A stretch of 64,000 bases of DNA from an uncultured SAR86 cluster bacterium (GTDB taxonomy: Bacteria > Pseudomonadota > Gammaproteobacteria > Magnimaribacterales > AG-339-G14). Position 1 is the stretch's first letter, and the number at the start of each line of letters is the position of its first letter. Location of the stretch: contig CACOBG010000001.1 in assembly GCA_902625415.1 (NCBI GenBank), positions 62,001 through 126,000 of the forward strand, written 5' to 3'. Made by a program: the position numbers and the translations under genes. The notes under the pieces are model-generated. The model was not told the origin of the DNA and did not search any database. It worked only from the letters and a program-made list of their open reading frames with translations. Shown here one piece after another: positions 27,731-38,441 of this stretch.

Positions 27731-28909
27731 TCAAGTGAGCTCTTCGAAAGTAATTCCTGCTTTCATTAACCTACTTATTAAAGGATTGCCCAGTCCGACA
27801 GCTGAAGTTAAAACTCCCCCAAATTCATCACCAAACGGCAAGTCATCTGAAAAAGCTAAAGTTAGGGCTGATTCACAAACCATCTTTGAAGTAGATTTAT
27901 AACCTGGATCTCCAGAACCAAAAATTTCAAAGCGTTTTTCGTCACCATTCTGAAGCTTTGCAACAAATAATCCTCTAAACCAGCCATTGTCTCTAGTTTC
28001 TTTATCTGGGCCTTCTCCAGGCTTTAATAAAAAAGGTCTTACTAAACGTCTCAATGGAGTAGCTATCACCAAAAAAGCTGACATCAGTACGAAGGAAGTT
28101 ATTCGAGCTGCAGCCTTAGACGGGTATCTTCCTAGCTCTTTGAAAGTAAAATCTTTACCATAAGATTTTTGATTTAAATCAAACAAAGCTGCACTTCTTC
28201 TGACAACTCTTGTATTAGCAAATGCCATTAATCCCATTCCTGAAAACTCACTAGTACCTGGAATAGGTTTGATTGTAAATCCATCAGAACTATTATTTTT
28301 TTGTATCTCAGAAACACTATCTTGAGGATTCAATAAAAAAGGATCTCTCATTTCTTTTGGCAAAGGGCCTATAGTGAACATGGTTTCGGTAGTTCCTCCA
28401 CTGGCTCCCCCTTTTGCTGAATGATAAACAGTTACATGAGAAACTGGTTTTTCTGATCTTGTAACTGAAAAATAAACACCCATATCAGAAGGAATCGAAT
28501 CGTAGCCACAAGATGGAATGATTCTTGTTCCATCTAAGGCTGCCTTTTCATGAAATCTATCGATCAAACCTCTAACCCAATGATTTTCTCCTGTGATGTC
28601 CGTGTAATGAGTTTTGTTCTCAACACAAGCTTCTACAACTTTTGTGCTATATCTTGCAAAAGGTCCCGCAGCAGAAAGTACAACTTTTGTTTGTTTTACA
28701 AAATTTTGAATTGCCTCGTAATCATCAGAGTCAGCAACGAAAATATCGCAATCCAAACTGAGTTCCTTTTTTAAATCTTCTAACTTTTCTTTATTTCTTC
28801 CTGATATAGCCCAACTTAAATCTGGATAATTTGATTGAAAATATTCGGCACATAATCTTCCTGTAAAGCCTGTAGCACCATATAAAATTATTTGATATTG
28901 CCTTTCCAT
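27731..28909 (-). CDS. saccharopine dehydrogenase-like / trans-acting enoyl reductase family protein
   Basis: ORF; ILYGATGFTGRLCAEYF, VLSAAGPFARYSTKVVEACVENKTHYTDITGE. Confidence 0.92.
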   Translation of the reverse strand: MERQYQIILYGATGFTGRLCAEYFQSNYPDLSWAISGRNKEKLEDLKKELSLDCDIFVADSDDYEAIQNFVKQTKVVLSAAGPFARYSTKVVEACVENKTHYTDITGENHWVRGLIDRFHEKAALDGTRIIPSCGYDSIPSDMGVYFSVTRSEKPVSHVTVYHSAKGGASGGTTETMFTIGPLPKEMRDPFLLNPQDSVSEIQKNNSSDGFTIKPIPGTSEFSGMGLMAFANTRVVRRSAALFDLNQKSYGKDFTFKELGRYPSKAAARITSFVLMSAFLVIATPLRRLVRPFLLKPGEGPDKETRDNGWFRGLFVAKLQNGDEKRFEIFGSGDPGYKSTSKMVCESALTLAFSDDLPFGDEFGGVLTSAVGLGNPLISRLMKAGITFEELT

Positions 28910-28936
28910 AACTAATCTCTCCTATTTAAATGTATT

Positions 28937-28965
28937 AAAAAAGGGAATCGCAAGACTCCCTTTTT
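28937..28965 (-). terminator. Rho-independent terminator of the 28967-29677 gene
   Basis: Minus strand AAAAAGGGAGTCTTGCGATTCCCTTTTTT immediately after the stop codon. Confidence 0.8.
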
Positions 28966-28966
28966 A

Positions 28967-29677
28967 TCAATTCGCAGAATAAGTTTGCTCACATTCCTCA
29001 AAGTTATCAGAGATCACTTCATATCCAACAGCTTGAAGAGCTGCCCATTCAGATGCCCATGGCGCTTTTCCGTCAAAATAGTCATCAAAGATTTTTCCAT
29101 GTGATGAAGCATCCGGAGTAATTGCCCTTACCATCAATGTTTTAGCTTCATGAGTTCCTCCGCCTAGCGGAACGAAAATACCCACGAAAAAATCGTTTCC
29201 TGCATCGATGACTGCTTCTTCAAAAGCAGTCATAGCAGCTACAAAATCTTGAAGTTTGCTAGTTTGTACGATCACACGCTGAACTCTTTCATATCCAGGA
29301 TCAAGCCTGAAGGGTTTAAGAGGCTTCCAAGTAACTCCATACTTTGCATCCCTTAATCTTGCAAATGCTGGAGAAGCTTGCTGTGGATCATATTTTAAGG
29401 ATCCCTCTAAAGCCGCTTTAACACTTGGAAATGCACTCCAAACCATCATTTGGCCATCATATTCATTACCCGATCTAGTTATGCAAATACCCGCATCTGT
29501 AGCTCCAGTTGCTTTGAATGCAGTCGTATTAGACTTTAAAGTTTCTACATATCTTTCTACATTTTTAGCTGAAAGCATTAATGTAGTGAATGCTCCATCA
29601 GTTGTTCCGCCATTTTTAGCCTGAGCACCGATAGCGCAAGAAATAACAATTAATAGTGTTAAAAACGTCTTTTTCAT
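28967..29677 (-). CDS. secreted hypothetical protein, apparently two ABM-like repeats
   Basis: ORF; signal peptide [20 protein letters not shown]; two similar halves. Confidence 0.72.
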   Translation of the reverse strand: MKKTFLTLLIVISCAIGAQAKNGGTTDGAFTTLMLSAKNVERYVETLKSNTTAFKATGATDAGICITRSGNEYDGQMMVWSAFPSVKAALEGSLKYDPQQASPAFARLRDAKYGVTWKPLKPFRLDPGYERVQRVIVQTSKLQDFVAAMTAFEEAVIDAGNDFFVGIFVPLGGGTHEAKTLMVRAITPDASSHGKIFDDYFDGKAPWASEWAALQAVGYEVISDNFEECEQTYSAN

Positions 29678-29742
29678 TTTCTCTCCTTAAATTTATTGAC
29701 ACTGTAATCAAACCACAAATAAAGATTAAAATCACTAGAAAT

Positions 29743-29819
29743 TGGTCGGGGTGGCGGGATTTGAACCCACGACCACTTGACCCCCAGTCAAGTGCGCTAC
29801 CAGGCTGCGCTACACCCCG
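29743..29819 (-). tRNA. tRNA-Pro (anticodon GGG), CCA encoded
   Basis: Minus strand CGGGGTGTAGCGCAGCCTGGTAGCGCACTTGACTGGGGGTCAAGTGGTCGTGGGTTCAAATCCCGCCACCCCGACCA; 7-bp acceptor, CTTGA/TCAAG anticodon stem, loop CTGGGGG. Confidence 0.96.
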
Positions 29820-30140
29820 TTAAGTTTTTAATATTTTTAAAACTTCTTTTAGAGATTCTATTATTTCTAATTCAAGCTCCAAAGAAAAATCTCCATCTTC
29901 CAAGACTTTTCTAATTGCCTTTACATTTAAGCCTCTCTCAGAGAGTTCTTTTATTTTTAAGAAAATAATCAAGTCCGATTTTTGGAACATTCTTCTATTA
30001 GAAATTCTTTTAATAGCAAAATATTTTTTAAATGCCTTTTCCCAATATCTCAAAATATGATCTTTTACACCTAATAAGCTACTTGCCTCTCCCATGGAAA
30101 AGTATTTTTGATCAGGTAAGCTGGCTAGGTTGATTTCCAA
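29820..30140 (-). CDS. MerR family transcriptional regulator
   Basis: [27 protein letters not shown]; conserved position downstream of ihfA. Confidence 0.9.
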   Translation of the reverse strand: MEINLASLPDQKYFSMGEASSLLGVKDHILRYWEKAFKKYFAIKRISNRRMFQKSDLIIFLKIKELSERGLNVKAIRKVLEDGDFSLELELEIIESLKEVLKILKT

Positions 30141-30142
30141 TT

Positions 30143-30418
30143 TTACAAAGACTCTCTAAGTTTTTTTGATGCTTTAAAAGAAACAACATTTCTATCGGAA
30201 ATTTCATATGGTTCACCTGTTTTTGGATTTCTTCCAGGTCTACTCTTTTTATGTTTAATAACAAAATTTCCAAGCTTTGGAATTTTTATTTCTTCTCCTC
30301 TTTCTAAGCCTTTACTAATTTCTTCAAAATAAGCATTAACTATTTTCAAACAATCTTTTTTTGGAAGGCCTAGTTGCTCCCTTAATAAATTAACAATGTT
30401 TGCTTTGGTTAGAGTCAT
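30143..30418 (-). CDS. ihfA: integration host factor subunit alpha
   Basis: ORF; HU/IHF family; IKIPKLGNFVIKHKKSRPGRNPKTGEPYEI; directly follows pheT. Confidence 0.95.
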   Translation of the reverse strand: MTLTKANIVNLLREQLGLPKKDCLKIVNAYFEEISKGLERGEEIKIPKLGNFVIKHKKSRPGRNPKTGEPYEISDRNVVSFKASKKLRESL

Positions 30419-32437
30419 TTATCTTAAAATTGCTCCAAGTTTTTTCTGCATGCCAGAAATAATAAGATTAGCTTCTTTATTAATATCTTCATCAGATAAA
30501 GTTTTTTTATTTGAGCCCCACGAAACTCTGAAGGCGATACTTTTTTTACCATCGGAGATATTTTTACCATCGTAAACATCAAAAATTTTTGTGCTTATCA
30601 AAAAATTTTTTGATGAAATGTAAATGCAATTTTCTATTTGTTCATAAGAAACTTTATTATCAATTTCAAAAGAAAAGTCTCTTTGAGATATAGGATAAAT
30701 TGAAGGCGCTATTAATTTTCCAAGATCATTTCTTGGTAAAGATTCAACCTTTATTTCAAAATATAAGAATGCTTTATTAAGGCCAAGTAATTTTATAAAC
30801 CTTGGATTGATGCTCCCAACAGAGCCGATGAGCTCATTTTTAAGGTAAATGTCTGCAGACGCGTAAGGATGTAATAAATCATTTTGAGATTTTTTCCAAA
30901 AAATTTTCTCTATTCTGAATTCTGCGAAGAGATTTTCTAAGATTCCTTTCAAATAGTAAAAATCATAATTTTGATTTGTATTCCAATTTTTAAACTTTTC
31001 ATCATCGTAAATTAACCCGGCAAGATTTAATTCTTCCATGTGAGAATCGTTTGAGAAGGATTTACCCATTTCAAAAATACTTAAGAAATTTTGCCCTCTG
31101 TTAATATTAAATTCTAAATTTTCTGCTAGGCTGGGTAACAAAGAAGTTCTCAAGGTATTCAAGGAATTATTTAGAGGATTTTTTAAAGAAATACTTTTGT
31201 TCTCTATATCTAAATTTTCTAGAGCCTGTCTATCAAGAAAAGAATAGTTTATGACTTCATTGAATCCTTTGTTTGTCATAAAAGTTTTGATTTGATTAAT
31301 AAAATCGTAATCTGATTTTTCATAATGCTGAGTTATTGGATCGTTTTTAATTTGAGGTAAATTATCATAGCCGACAATTCTTGCTACCTCTTCAATTAAG
31401 TCCTCTTTAATCGATAAATCGAAACGATGACTGGGTACTTCAAAAGTTAAGTTGTTTTTATTTTTTTTGATCAATTTAATTTCTAGTCTTTTCAAAATAG
31501 ATTTGATTTTATTTTCTCCTAAATCGGTACCGAGTTTAAGATTTACATCTTCTGTAGAAATGTTGATGAGTTTTTTCTTAGGAAAATACTTATTTTTTAT
31601 TGTCTCGATATTAGAAATGTCTACCCAATAAATTTCTTGAATAATTGAGAGAGCCTCCTTTAAGGCATCCTCGTGAAGATTGAAATCAACACCTCTTTCA
31701 AATCTTTGCGACGCATCAGTCTGAAACCCATATCTCCGTGCTTTGCCTTTGATAATGTTGGGACGAAAAAAAGCAGATTCGATCAGAAAATTTTGTGTTT
31801 TTTTAGAAACTGAATGGTTTAAACCTCCTGAAATTCCCGCAAAAGCTATAGGTTGTTTTTCGTCAGCAATAACAAGGCAGTCTTTAGTAAGTTTAAGATT
31901 CTTTTCGCCTAAAATTTTTATCTGTTCTTTTGTTTTCGCAAACCTAACTTCAATATCTCCTTCAATTTTGTCTTGATCAAAAACATGCATTGGCTGACCG
32001 CTTTCTAACATAACAAAATTCACAATATCCACTAAGGGGTGGATGGATTGAATCCCGGCTGCTTTTAAAGTCTTTTTTATATAATACGGAAACTTCTTTT
32101 TTAATTTTAAATTTGAAATAGAAACGGCTGAGTAAGCTGGACATGCCTCTTTTGCTAACAATTTTATTTTTTTATTAAATTTGGTTTCGCCTTTGAAAAA
32201 GCTTTTTGTTACAGAAGAAAATTTCTTATCTTTGAATGCACAATAATCTCTCGCTAAACCTTTTACAGAAAAGCAATCTCCCCTATTAGGAGTTAAATCA
32301 AAATCAATTATCTTATCTCGTTGAAGAGACTTTATCTCATCAACTTCTATGCCGATTAATGTAAGATCTTCGCAAAGACTTTCGATTTTAGGTTTAGCCT
32401 TAATAGCATTAGTAATTCTTGAATATAAAACTTTCAT
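30419..32437 (-). CDS. pheT: phenylalanyl-tRNA synthetase beta subunit, apparently lacking the OB-fold tRNA-binding domain
   Basis: ORF; DFDLTPNRGDCFSVKGLARD, HPLVDIVNFVMLESGQPMHVFD, C-terminal FDX-ACB; GIEVDEIKSLQRDKIIDFDLTPNR shows no OB-domain insert. Confidence 0.95.
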   Translation of the reverse strand: MKVLYSRITNAIKAKPKIESLCEDLTLIGIEVDEIKSLQRDKIIDFDLTPNRGDCFSVKGLARDYCAFKDKKFSSVTKSFFKGETKFNKKIKLLAKEACPAYSAVSISNLKLKKKFPYYIKKTLKAAGIQSIHPLVDIVNFVMLESGQPMHVFDQDKIEGDIEVRFAKTKEQIKILGEKNLKLTKDCLVIADEKQPIAFAGISGGLNHSVSKKTQNFLIESAFFRPNIIKGKARRYGFQTDASQRFERGVDFNLHEDALKEALSIIQEIYWVDISNIETIKNKYFPKKKLINISTEDVNLKLGTDLGENKIKSILKRLEIKLIKKNKNNLTFEVPSHRFDLSIKEDLIEEVARIVGYDNLPQIKNDPITQHYEKSDYDFINQIKTFMTNKGFNEVINYSFLDRQALENLDIENKSISLKNPLNNSLNTLRTSLLPSLAENLEFNINRGQNFLSIFEMGKSFSNDSHMEELNLAGLIYDDEKFKNWNTNQNYDFYYLKGILENLFAEFRIEKIFWKKSQNDLLHPYASADIYLKNELIGSVGSINPRFIKLLGLNKAFLYFEIKVESLPRNDLGKLIAPSIYPISQRDFSFEIDNKVSYEQIENCIYISSKNFLISTKIFDVYDGKNISDGKKSIAFRVSWGSNKKTLSDEDINKEANLIISGMQKKLGAILR

Positions 32438-32439
32438 TG

Positions 32440-33417
32440 CTATTGAGATAGAAATTTTATGTCATTTGAAAACAGAGAACGCATGTCTTCTATTTCATAG
32501 GAAAGCTTGGCCATTCTTTCGATTCCCATTCCAAAAGCAAAACCAGAAAATTTCTTTGGATTCAATCCAGCCATATCAATTACGTTTGGATGCACCAAAC
32601 CACAGCCCATGATTTCTAGCCAATTTTTAGACTTTTTATCCAGAATATCCACTTCTGCAGATGGTTCTGTAAAGGGAAAATAAGAAGGTCTAAACCTGAC
32701 TTTGGTATCTAGCCCAAAAAAGAAATCTATAAAGGTCATAATTTCATTTTTAAGATGTCCAAAATTAATATTTTCATCAATAACTAGACCTTCTATCTGA
32801 TGAAACATGGGCGTATGTGTTTTGTCTGCATCACTTCGATACACTTTTCCAGGACAAATAATTTTTAAGGGTGCGCCTCTTTTTTCAATGGATCTAATTT
32901 GCACAGGTGAAGTATGTGTTCTTAAAAGATTTCCATTATCTAAATAAAAGGTATCGTGCATATCGCGAGCAGGATGATCCTTAGGAATATTCAAAGCATC
33001 AAAATTATAATAATCGCTTTCAATCTCAGGACCATCTTCAATCAAGTATCCCTTGGAAGAAAAGAAATCTGTTATCTTTTTGGTGGTTATAGTCAAAGGA
33101 TGAAGCTTCCCTTGAGATTTAAAAGAACCTGGAAGGGTTACATCGATTCGATCTTTTTCAAGGGATTCGTTGATAATTTGTAATTCAATCTTTTCTTGAA
33201 CGGAATTTAAAAGGTCTTCATAAAGACTTCTCAATTCACCAATTTTTTTTCCAAAAATTGGTCTTTCTTCTGAGGGTAAGTTTTTAATGTTTTTTGAGAG
33301 CTCAGTAATTCGCCCTTTTTTTCCAAGATACTTGACTTTGAGTTGATTCAACTCATCTTGCGAGACTATTTCTTGAAAATCTTTTTTAAGATTTGCTTTT
33401 AAAGCATCTAAATCCAT
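32440..33417 (-). CDS. pheS: phenylalanyl-tRNA synthetase alpha subunit
   Basis: ORF; HPARDMHDTFYL, THTPMFHQIEGLVID, FAFGMGIERMAKL. Confidence 0.97.
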   Translation of the reverse strand: MDLDALKANLKKDFQEIVSQDELNQLKVKYLGKKGRITELSKNIKNLPSEERPIFGKKIGELRSLYEDLLNSVQEKIELQIINESLEKDRIDVTLPGSFKSQGKLHPLTITTKKITDFFSSKGYLIEDGPEIESDYYNFDALNIPKDHPARDMHDTFYLDNGNLLRTHTSPVQIRSIEKRGAPLKIICPGKVYRSDADKTHTPMFHQIEGLVIDENINFGHLKNEIMTFIDFFFGLDTKVRFRPSYFPFTEPSAEVDILDKKSKNWLEIMGCGLVHPNVIDMAGLNPKKFSGFAFGMGIERMAKLSYEIEDMRSLFSNDIKFLSQ

Positions 33418-33423
33418 GCTTCA

Positions 33424-33780
33424 TTATGCTGCATTTTCCTTGGCAAGAGATACTAAATTAGAAAAAGCTTCACTATCTTCAGCAGCTAATTCAGCGAGCA
33501 CACGTCTATCTAACTCTATGTTCATTTTCTTTAAAGCTGACATGAACTTACTATAAGTTAATCCGTTTTCTCTAACTGCAGCATTGATTCTTATAATCCA
33601 TAAAGACCTGAAGTCTCTTTTTTTAACTCTTCTGTCTCTGTAAGCATACTGACCAGCTCTGGTGACTGCTTGCTTTGCAACCTTAAAAGTCCTGCTTCTA
33701 GCTCCTCTGTATCCTTTAGCTAGTTTTAAAACTTTTTTATGTTTTCTGCGAGATTCAACTCCTCTTTTAACTCTAGCCAT
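33424..33780 (-). CDS. rplT: 50S ribosomal protein L20
   Basis: [42 protein letters not shown]. Confidence 0.98.
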   Translation of the reverse strand: MARVKRGVESRRKHKKVLKLAKGYRGARSRTFKVAKQAVTRAGQYAYRDRRVKKRDFRSLWIIRINAAVRENGLTYSKFMSALKKMNIELDRRVLAELAAEDSEAFSNLVSLAKENAA

Positions 33781-33977
33781 TATGATCTCTCCCTAAACAT
33801 TCTCTTTACCAGTTTTTCATCTCCATCAGCAAGTGATGTTGTTCCCCTTAGTTGTCTTTTGGACTTGGTGGACATTTTAGTAAGAATATGTCTTTTATTA
33901 GCTTGTTTTCTTTTCAAGCCAGAGCCAGTTTTTTTAAACCGTTTCGCGGCACCGCTATGTACTTTTACCTTAGGCAT
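33780..33977 (-). CDS. rpmI: 50S ribosomal protein L35
   Basis: [48 protein letters not shown]. Confidence 0.98.
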   Translation of the reverse strand: MPKVKVHSGAAKRFKKTGSGLKRKQANKRHILTKMSTKSKRQLRGTTSLADGDEKLVKRMFRERS

Positions 33978-33982
33978 GATTT

Positions 33983-34525
33983 TTACTTAGTTTTGGATGG
34001 GGATAATAGCATAACTAACTGTCTACCTTCAGATAAAGGTGCTTGCTCTACTGAACCTCTACCATCAAGATCTTCTTCTACCCTTTTTAGAAGATCAAAG
34101 CCGATGTTTTGGTGAGCCATTTCTCTTCCTCTGAATCTCATGGTTATTTTTGCTTTATCTCCTTCATCTAAAAATTTAATAATTTTTTTGAGTTTAATTT
34201 GATAATCATTTTCTTCGGTTCCTGGTCTAAATTTGACTTCTTTTATTTGCGTTTTCTTTTGTTTCTTCTTAGAAGCAGATTTTTGTTTTTTCTTGTCGAA
34301 TAAATGTTTTCCATAATTCATAAGTTTGCATACTGGAGTATCTTTGTCATCGTTGAGTTGAACTAAATCCAAATTCTCTTTGGAAGCGATCCTTAGAGCA
34401 TCATCTATACTCTTAATTCCCAATTGTTCTCCAGAACTTGAAATTAACCTAACTTTAGTTGCTTTAATGAACTTATTTATAGGTTGCTTATTTTCTTTTT
34501 TATAATTTCTCTTTGCTAAAGCCAT
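33983..34525 (-). CDS. infC: translation initiation factor IF-3
   Basis: [55 protein letters not shown]. Confidence 0.97.
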   Translation of the reverse strand: MALAKRNYKKENKQPINKFIKATKVRLISSSGEQLGIKSIDDALRIASKENLDLVQLNDDKDTPVCKLMNYGKHLFDKKKQKSASKKKQKKTQIKEVKFRPGTEENDYQIKLKKIIKFLDEGDKAKITMRFRGREMAHQNIGFDLLKRVEEDLDGRGSVEQAPLSEGRQLVMLLSPSKTK

Positions 34526-34566
34526 ATCTATTTAGCTAAAAAAGAAAAAAATCTTTTATGTACCAA

Positions 34567-36495
34567 TCAAACCTCCTTAGATTCAATTTTGTTAATTAAA
34601 ATTTTACTAAATGCATCTATCGACATTGAGCCTAAATCAGATCCTTTTCTGTCTCTAATTGCCAACGTAGATGATTCTATTTCCTTATCTCCCAAAACTA
34701 TGATGAAAGGAATTTTTTGCATAGAGTGGTGGCGGATTTTATAAGCGATTTTCTCATTCCTCAAGTCTGAATTTACTCTAAATCCTTTATTTTTGAGAAT
34801 ATCAGTGATTTCTTTAGTTTTTTCAGCATGTTTTTCCGATATATTTATTGCTACAGCCTGAATTGGTGCTAACCATAAGGGAAAGTCTCCGGCATATTGC
34901 TCAATGAGAATTCCTATGAATCTTTCAAAAGAACCCAAAAAAGCTCGATGCAACATTACCGGAACATGTCTCTCACCATCTGTTCCTACATAAGATGCAT
35001 CCAATCTCTCAGGCATATTAAAATCTGCCTGCAATGTTCCGCACTGCCACTCTCTATTTAAAGAATCGGTAAGAACAAAATCTATTTTTGGACCATAAAA
35101 AGCACCATCTCCTTCTGCAATTTCAAAAGATATGCCTTGCTTATTTATAGCAGCCTCTAACGCTTTTTCTGCTTTATCCCAAATTTCATCTGTTCCTACA
35201 CGCTGTAGAGGTCTAGTTGATAGCTTTATATCCAACTTATCAAAACCTAATTCCTTGTATATTTCTGAAAGAATGTTAATGAAAGATCCAGCCTCTTCTT
35301 CAATTTGATCTTCAGAGCAAAAGATGTGGCCATCATCTTGAGTCATCTGTCTTACTCTCATCAAGCCATGAAGAGTTCCTGACGGTTCGTACCTATGACA
35401 AGAACCAAATTCTGAATATCTTATAGGTAAGTCTCTATAGGATTTTAAACCTTGATTGTAAACTTGAACGTGACAAGGACAGCTCATTGGCTTCAAAGCA
35501 TTCATTCTTTTTTCGTTGGCATGCTCCTCATCGATTTCAGTTATGTACATATTTTCTCGGTATTTATCCCAATGGCCAGATTTTTCCCAGAGTTTTCGAT
35601 CTACAACCTCTGGGGTTTTTATTTCTTCGTATCCTGATATTCTTAGCTTCTCTCTTATATAGTCTTCTAATATCATAAAAATAGTCCAGCCTTTTGGATG
35701 CCAAAAAACCATTCCAGGAGCTTCTTCTTGAAAATGAAATAAATCATATTTTTGACCTAATTTTCTGTGATCTCTTTTTGAGGCTTCTTCTAAATTAGAG
35801 ATATATTGCTTTAATTCTTTATCTGTATTCCAAGCAGTGCCATATATTCTTTGAAGCATTTTTCCCTTTGAATCTCCACGCCAATATGCTCCAGATACGT
35901 TTAACAATTTAAAACTTTTTAAATGTCTCATTGAAGTGACATGAGGACCTTTGCACATGTCGATGTATTCTTCATGGTAGTAAAGAGCGATAATTTCGTC
36001 CTTAGGAATATCATCAATTATTTTAAGCTTGTATTCTTCTTTTCTGTCTTTAAAAACTTTTTGTGCTTCTTTTCTAGATACTATTTTTTTTATAACTTTG
36101 TACTTTTTTGAGGCAAGCTCTTTCATTCTTTCTTCTATCTTTAGCAAATCCTCTTCTGTTAATTTCTTTTCAAAATCAATATCGTAATAGAAACCATCAT
36201 CAATAACTGGACCTATTGCCATCTTTGCTTCTGGATATATTTGTTTAAGAGCGTGGCCAAATAAATGAGCACAAGAATGCCTGATGATTTCTAAACCTTC
36301 TTGATCAGAATTTCTTATGATTTCTAAAGAACAATCTTTTTCCAAGAGATCAGAACCATCTTTCAGTACACCATCTACTTTTCCAGCAACAGTAGCTTTG
36401 AAAAGCCCTTTACCTATGACAGCAGCAACGTCCTCAATTGAAACTGGTGAATTAAAAGATTTTTTTGTGTTATCTGGGAGTGTAATTGTGATCAT
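34567..36495 (-). CDS. thrS: threonyl-tRNA synthetase
   Basis: ORF; TGS domain, editing-domain [41 protein letters not shown]. Confidence 0.98.
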   Translation of the reverse strand: MITITLPDNTKKSFNSPVSIEDVAAVIGKGLFKATVAGKVDGVLKDGSDLLEKDCSLEIIRNSDQEGLEIIRHSCAHLFGHALKQIYPEAKMAIGPVIDDGFYYDIDFEKKLTEEDLLKIEERMKELASKKYKVIKKIVSRKEAQKVFKDRKEEYKLKIIDDIPKDEIIALYYHEEYIDMCKGPHVTSMRHLKSFKLLNVSGAYWRGDSKGKMLQRIYGTAWNTDKELKQYISNLEEASKRDHRKLGQKYDLFHFQEEAPGMVFWHPKGWTIFMILEDYIREKLRISGYEEIKTPEVVDRKLWEKSGHWDKYRENMYITEIDEEHANEKRMNALKPMSCPCHVQVYNQGLKSYRDLPIRYSEFGSCHRYEPSGTLHGLMRVRQMTQDDGHIFCSEDQIEEEAGSFINILSEIYKELGFDKLDIKLSTRPLQRVGTDEIWDKAEKALEAAINKQGISFEIAEGDGAFYGPKIDFVLTDSLNREWQCGTLQADFNMPERLDASYVGTDGERHVPVMLHRAFLGSFERFIGILIEQYAGDFPLWLAPIQAVAINISEKHAEKTKEITDILKNKGFRVNSDLRNEKIAYKIRHHSMQKIPFIIVLGDKEIESSTLAIRDRKGSDLGSMSIDAFSKILINKIESKEV

Positions 36496-36543
36496 AAATT
36501 TTGACCTATACGAGGGGCCTAAAACCTTATTATATCCAAAATG

Positions 36544-37143
36544 TCAGGGTGATAAAAGATAACTGCTCCACTTTTGATCATCTGAAAGAATATACTTTAG
36601 TCTTTCATGAGTTCTGTTATCACGTTCTTCCCAAAATTCTACTGCATTTGGAATCACAATGTATAACCCACAATGATCCGGTCTTTTTATTGAAGATTCG
36701 TCATTTTGTTCAAGGTAATTATCTATTTGATTTGTTAAATCTTCGTAAGAAGAAATTTTTGAGCTTTGATTTGAAATGATTGCGGATACTCTTGATTTCA
36801 GAGGTCTTGAATAAAAGTAATCATCAGAATCTTCTTCAGATGCTTTTTCGATAAATCCTTCTACTCTGATTTGTTTTTTTAATTCTCTCCACCAAAAATT
36901 CACTGCAACTTTTGGATTCAGCTCAATCTCTTTTCCTTTTCTGCTGTTGTAATTTGTATAAAACATCAAACCGTCATCGGATATTTTTTTTAAAAGAACC
37001 ATTCTTGAGCTAGGTTGGCTCATTTGATCTACAGAAGCAATATTCATAGCATTCCAATCAATAAGATTTGCAGATTCAGCTTCTTCAAGAGTTTTTAAGA
37101 TCTCAATGAATGGTTCTTGAGAAATTTTACCTTTCTCAATCAC
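36544..37143 (-). CDS. pdxH: pyridoxamine 5'-phosphate oxidase
   Basis: ORF; SQPSSRMVLLKKISDDGLMFYTNYNSRKGKEIELNPKVAVNFWW, terminal RLKYILSDDQKWSSYLLSP. Confidence 0.95.
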   Translation of the reverse strand: MIEKGKISQEPFIEILKTLEEAESANLIDWNAMNIASVDQMSQPSSRMVLLKKISDDGLMFYTNYNSRKGKEIELNPKVAVNFWWRELKKQIRVEGFIEKASEEDSDDYFYSRPLKSRVSAIISNQSSKISSYEDLTNQIDNYLEQNDESSIKRPDHCGLYIVIPNAVEFWEERDNRTHERLKYILSDDQKWSSYLLSP

Positions 37144-37632
37144 TTATTTTCTTCTTACCCAATAATCCAAAGAAAGATAATTACCTCCTCCATAAATTAG
37201 AGGTACGGCAAGAATCACGATATAAGTAGCTGCCATTTCATATCCGCCTGCGTCTGCATTCCATCCGTTTGGAAAATGAAAATAAGCTGCAACAAACATT
37301 GCGAAAATAATAGGAACGCTAGCCCATCTGGTAAACAGACCTAACAATAAAAGTATTGCACCTCCAGCTTCTGCTAGTATTACAAGCCAAGCAAAGAAAG
37401 TTGGTAAGATAAAGTTTAAATTGTCAGACCCTCCAGGACCTAAGAATTCAGCAAATCTTGGGTTAACACTTGGTATACCATCAGTCCAAGTAAGTTTGTT
37501 TGATGAAGTACCTGCTCCCCAAAAAATAAAAAAAAGATAAATCCTTATAATGAATAAAATTACAAAATCTAAAAAGCCAAGACTTTTAAGAAAGTCGTCA
37601 ATCTTAAAGAGAAAGGTTTTAATTAGGTTCAT
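37144..37632 (-). CDS. DoxX family membrane protein
   Basis: ORF; multiple TM; LAEAGGAILLLLGLFTRWASVPIIFAMFVAAYFHF. Confidence 0.88.
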   Translation of the reverse strand: MNLIKTFLFKIDDFLKSLGFLDFVILFIIRIYLFFIFWGAGTSSNKLTWTDGIPSVNPRFAEFLGPGGSDNLNFILPTFFAWLVILAEAGGAILLLLGLFTRWASVPIIFAMFVAAYFHFPNGWNADAGGYEMAATYIVILAVPLIYGGGNYLSLDYWVRRK

Positions 37633-37644
37633 AAGGCTAAATTA

Positions 37645-38382
37645 TCACTTTTGATGTCTTTTTTCTAACTCTTCATAAGCCTCTTGGATTTCAATAAATT
37701 TTTCTTTGGCTTTTTCAATAAACTCTTCTGGAAGTCCCTTGCCAATAAGGGTATCTGGATGAAACTCTTTTCTTTTTTTTAAGTAAGCTTTTTTTATTTC
37801 GTTAAAAGTAGCTTTTTCATTTACTCCTAAAGTTTTGAAGTAATCATTTGTTTTATCAACAAATTTTTCATATAGAGACTTGTAAACCTTTTCATCAAAC
37901 CTAAAAATCCCTGGAATTTTTCTTAAAAGATCATCTTCGCTAGGATGAAGGACGCCATCAGCAAGGGCCAGTTCAAAAAGCATTTCATAAAAAATCAATA
38001 ATGAATTTGGGCTAGAAGAGAGAACCTGATAAAGATTAGAAGCATAAGCTTCAAAACTAACGTTATCATCTTTTGCTTTTTGAAAAATATTAATTGCAAA
38101 ATGTCTATGTTCTCTGTTGAGATTTAATTTTCTAGATATTATTTCTTCAATTTTTTTTATTTCAGCTTCATCAACTCGTCCATCAGCTTTGGCTACTTTT
38201 GCAAGACAAGCAAATAAAGCTGCAAAAAAAGCTACTTGTTGATCAAAATTATTAGGTCTTCTTCTTTTTGATCTTGATGATATATTTGAGCCAATTACAC
38301 TGCCTACTAAAGCTCCAATTGGTCCTAAAACTACAAAACCTAAAAGGCCGCCAGTTATTCCGCCCCAAATACTCATAATCAA
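37645..38382 (-). CDS. DjlA-like protein: glycine-rich membrane segment, TerB-like domain, C-terminal J domain
   Basis: ORF; KVAKADGRVDEAEIKKIEEI, YFKTLGVNEKATFNEIKKAYLKKRKEFHPDTL with HPD. Confidence 0.9.
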   Translation of the reverse strand: MIMSIWGGITGGLLGFVVLGPIGALVGSVIGSNISSRSKRRRPNNFDQQVAFFAALFACLAKVAKADGRVDEAEIKKIEEIISRKLNLNREHRHFAINIFQKAKDDNVSFEAYASNLYQVLSSSPNSLLIFYEMLFELALADGVLHPSEDDLLRKIPGIFRFDEKVYKSLYEKFVDKTNDYFKTLGVNEKATFNEIKKAYLKKRKEFHPDTLIGKGLPEEFIEKAKEKFIEIQEAYEELEKRHQK

Positions 38383-38441
38383 GTGTTTATATTTACTATT
38401 TTTTTTGATTCAATGTACTTTAAATAGAGGGAGGTTAACAA

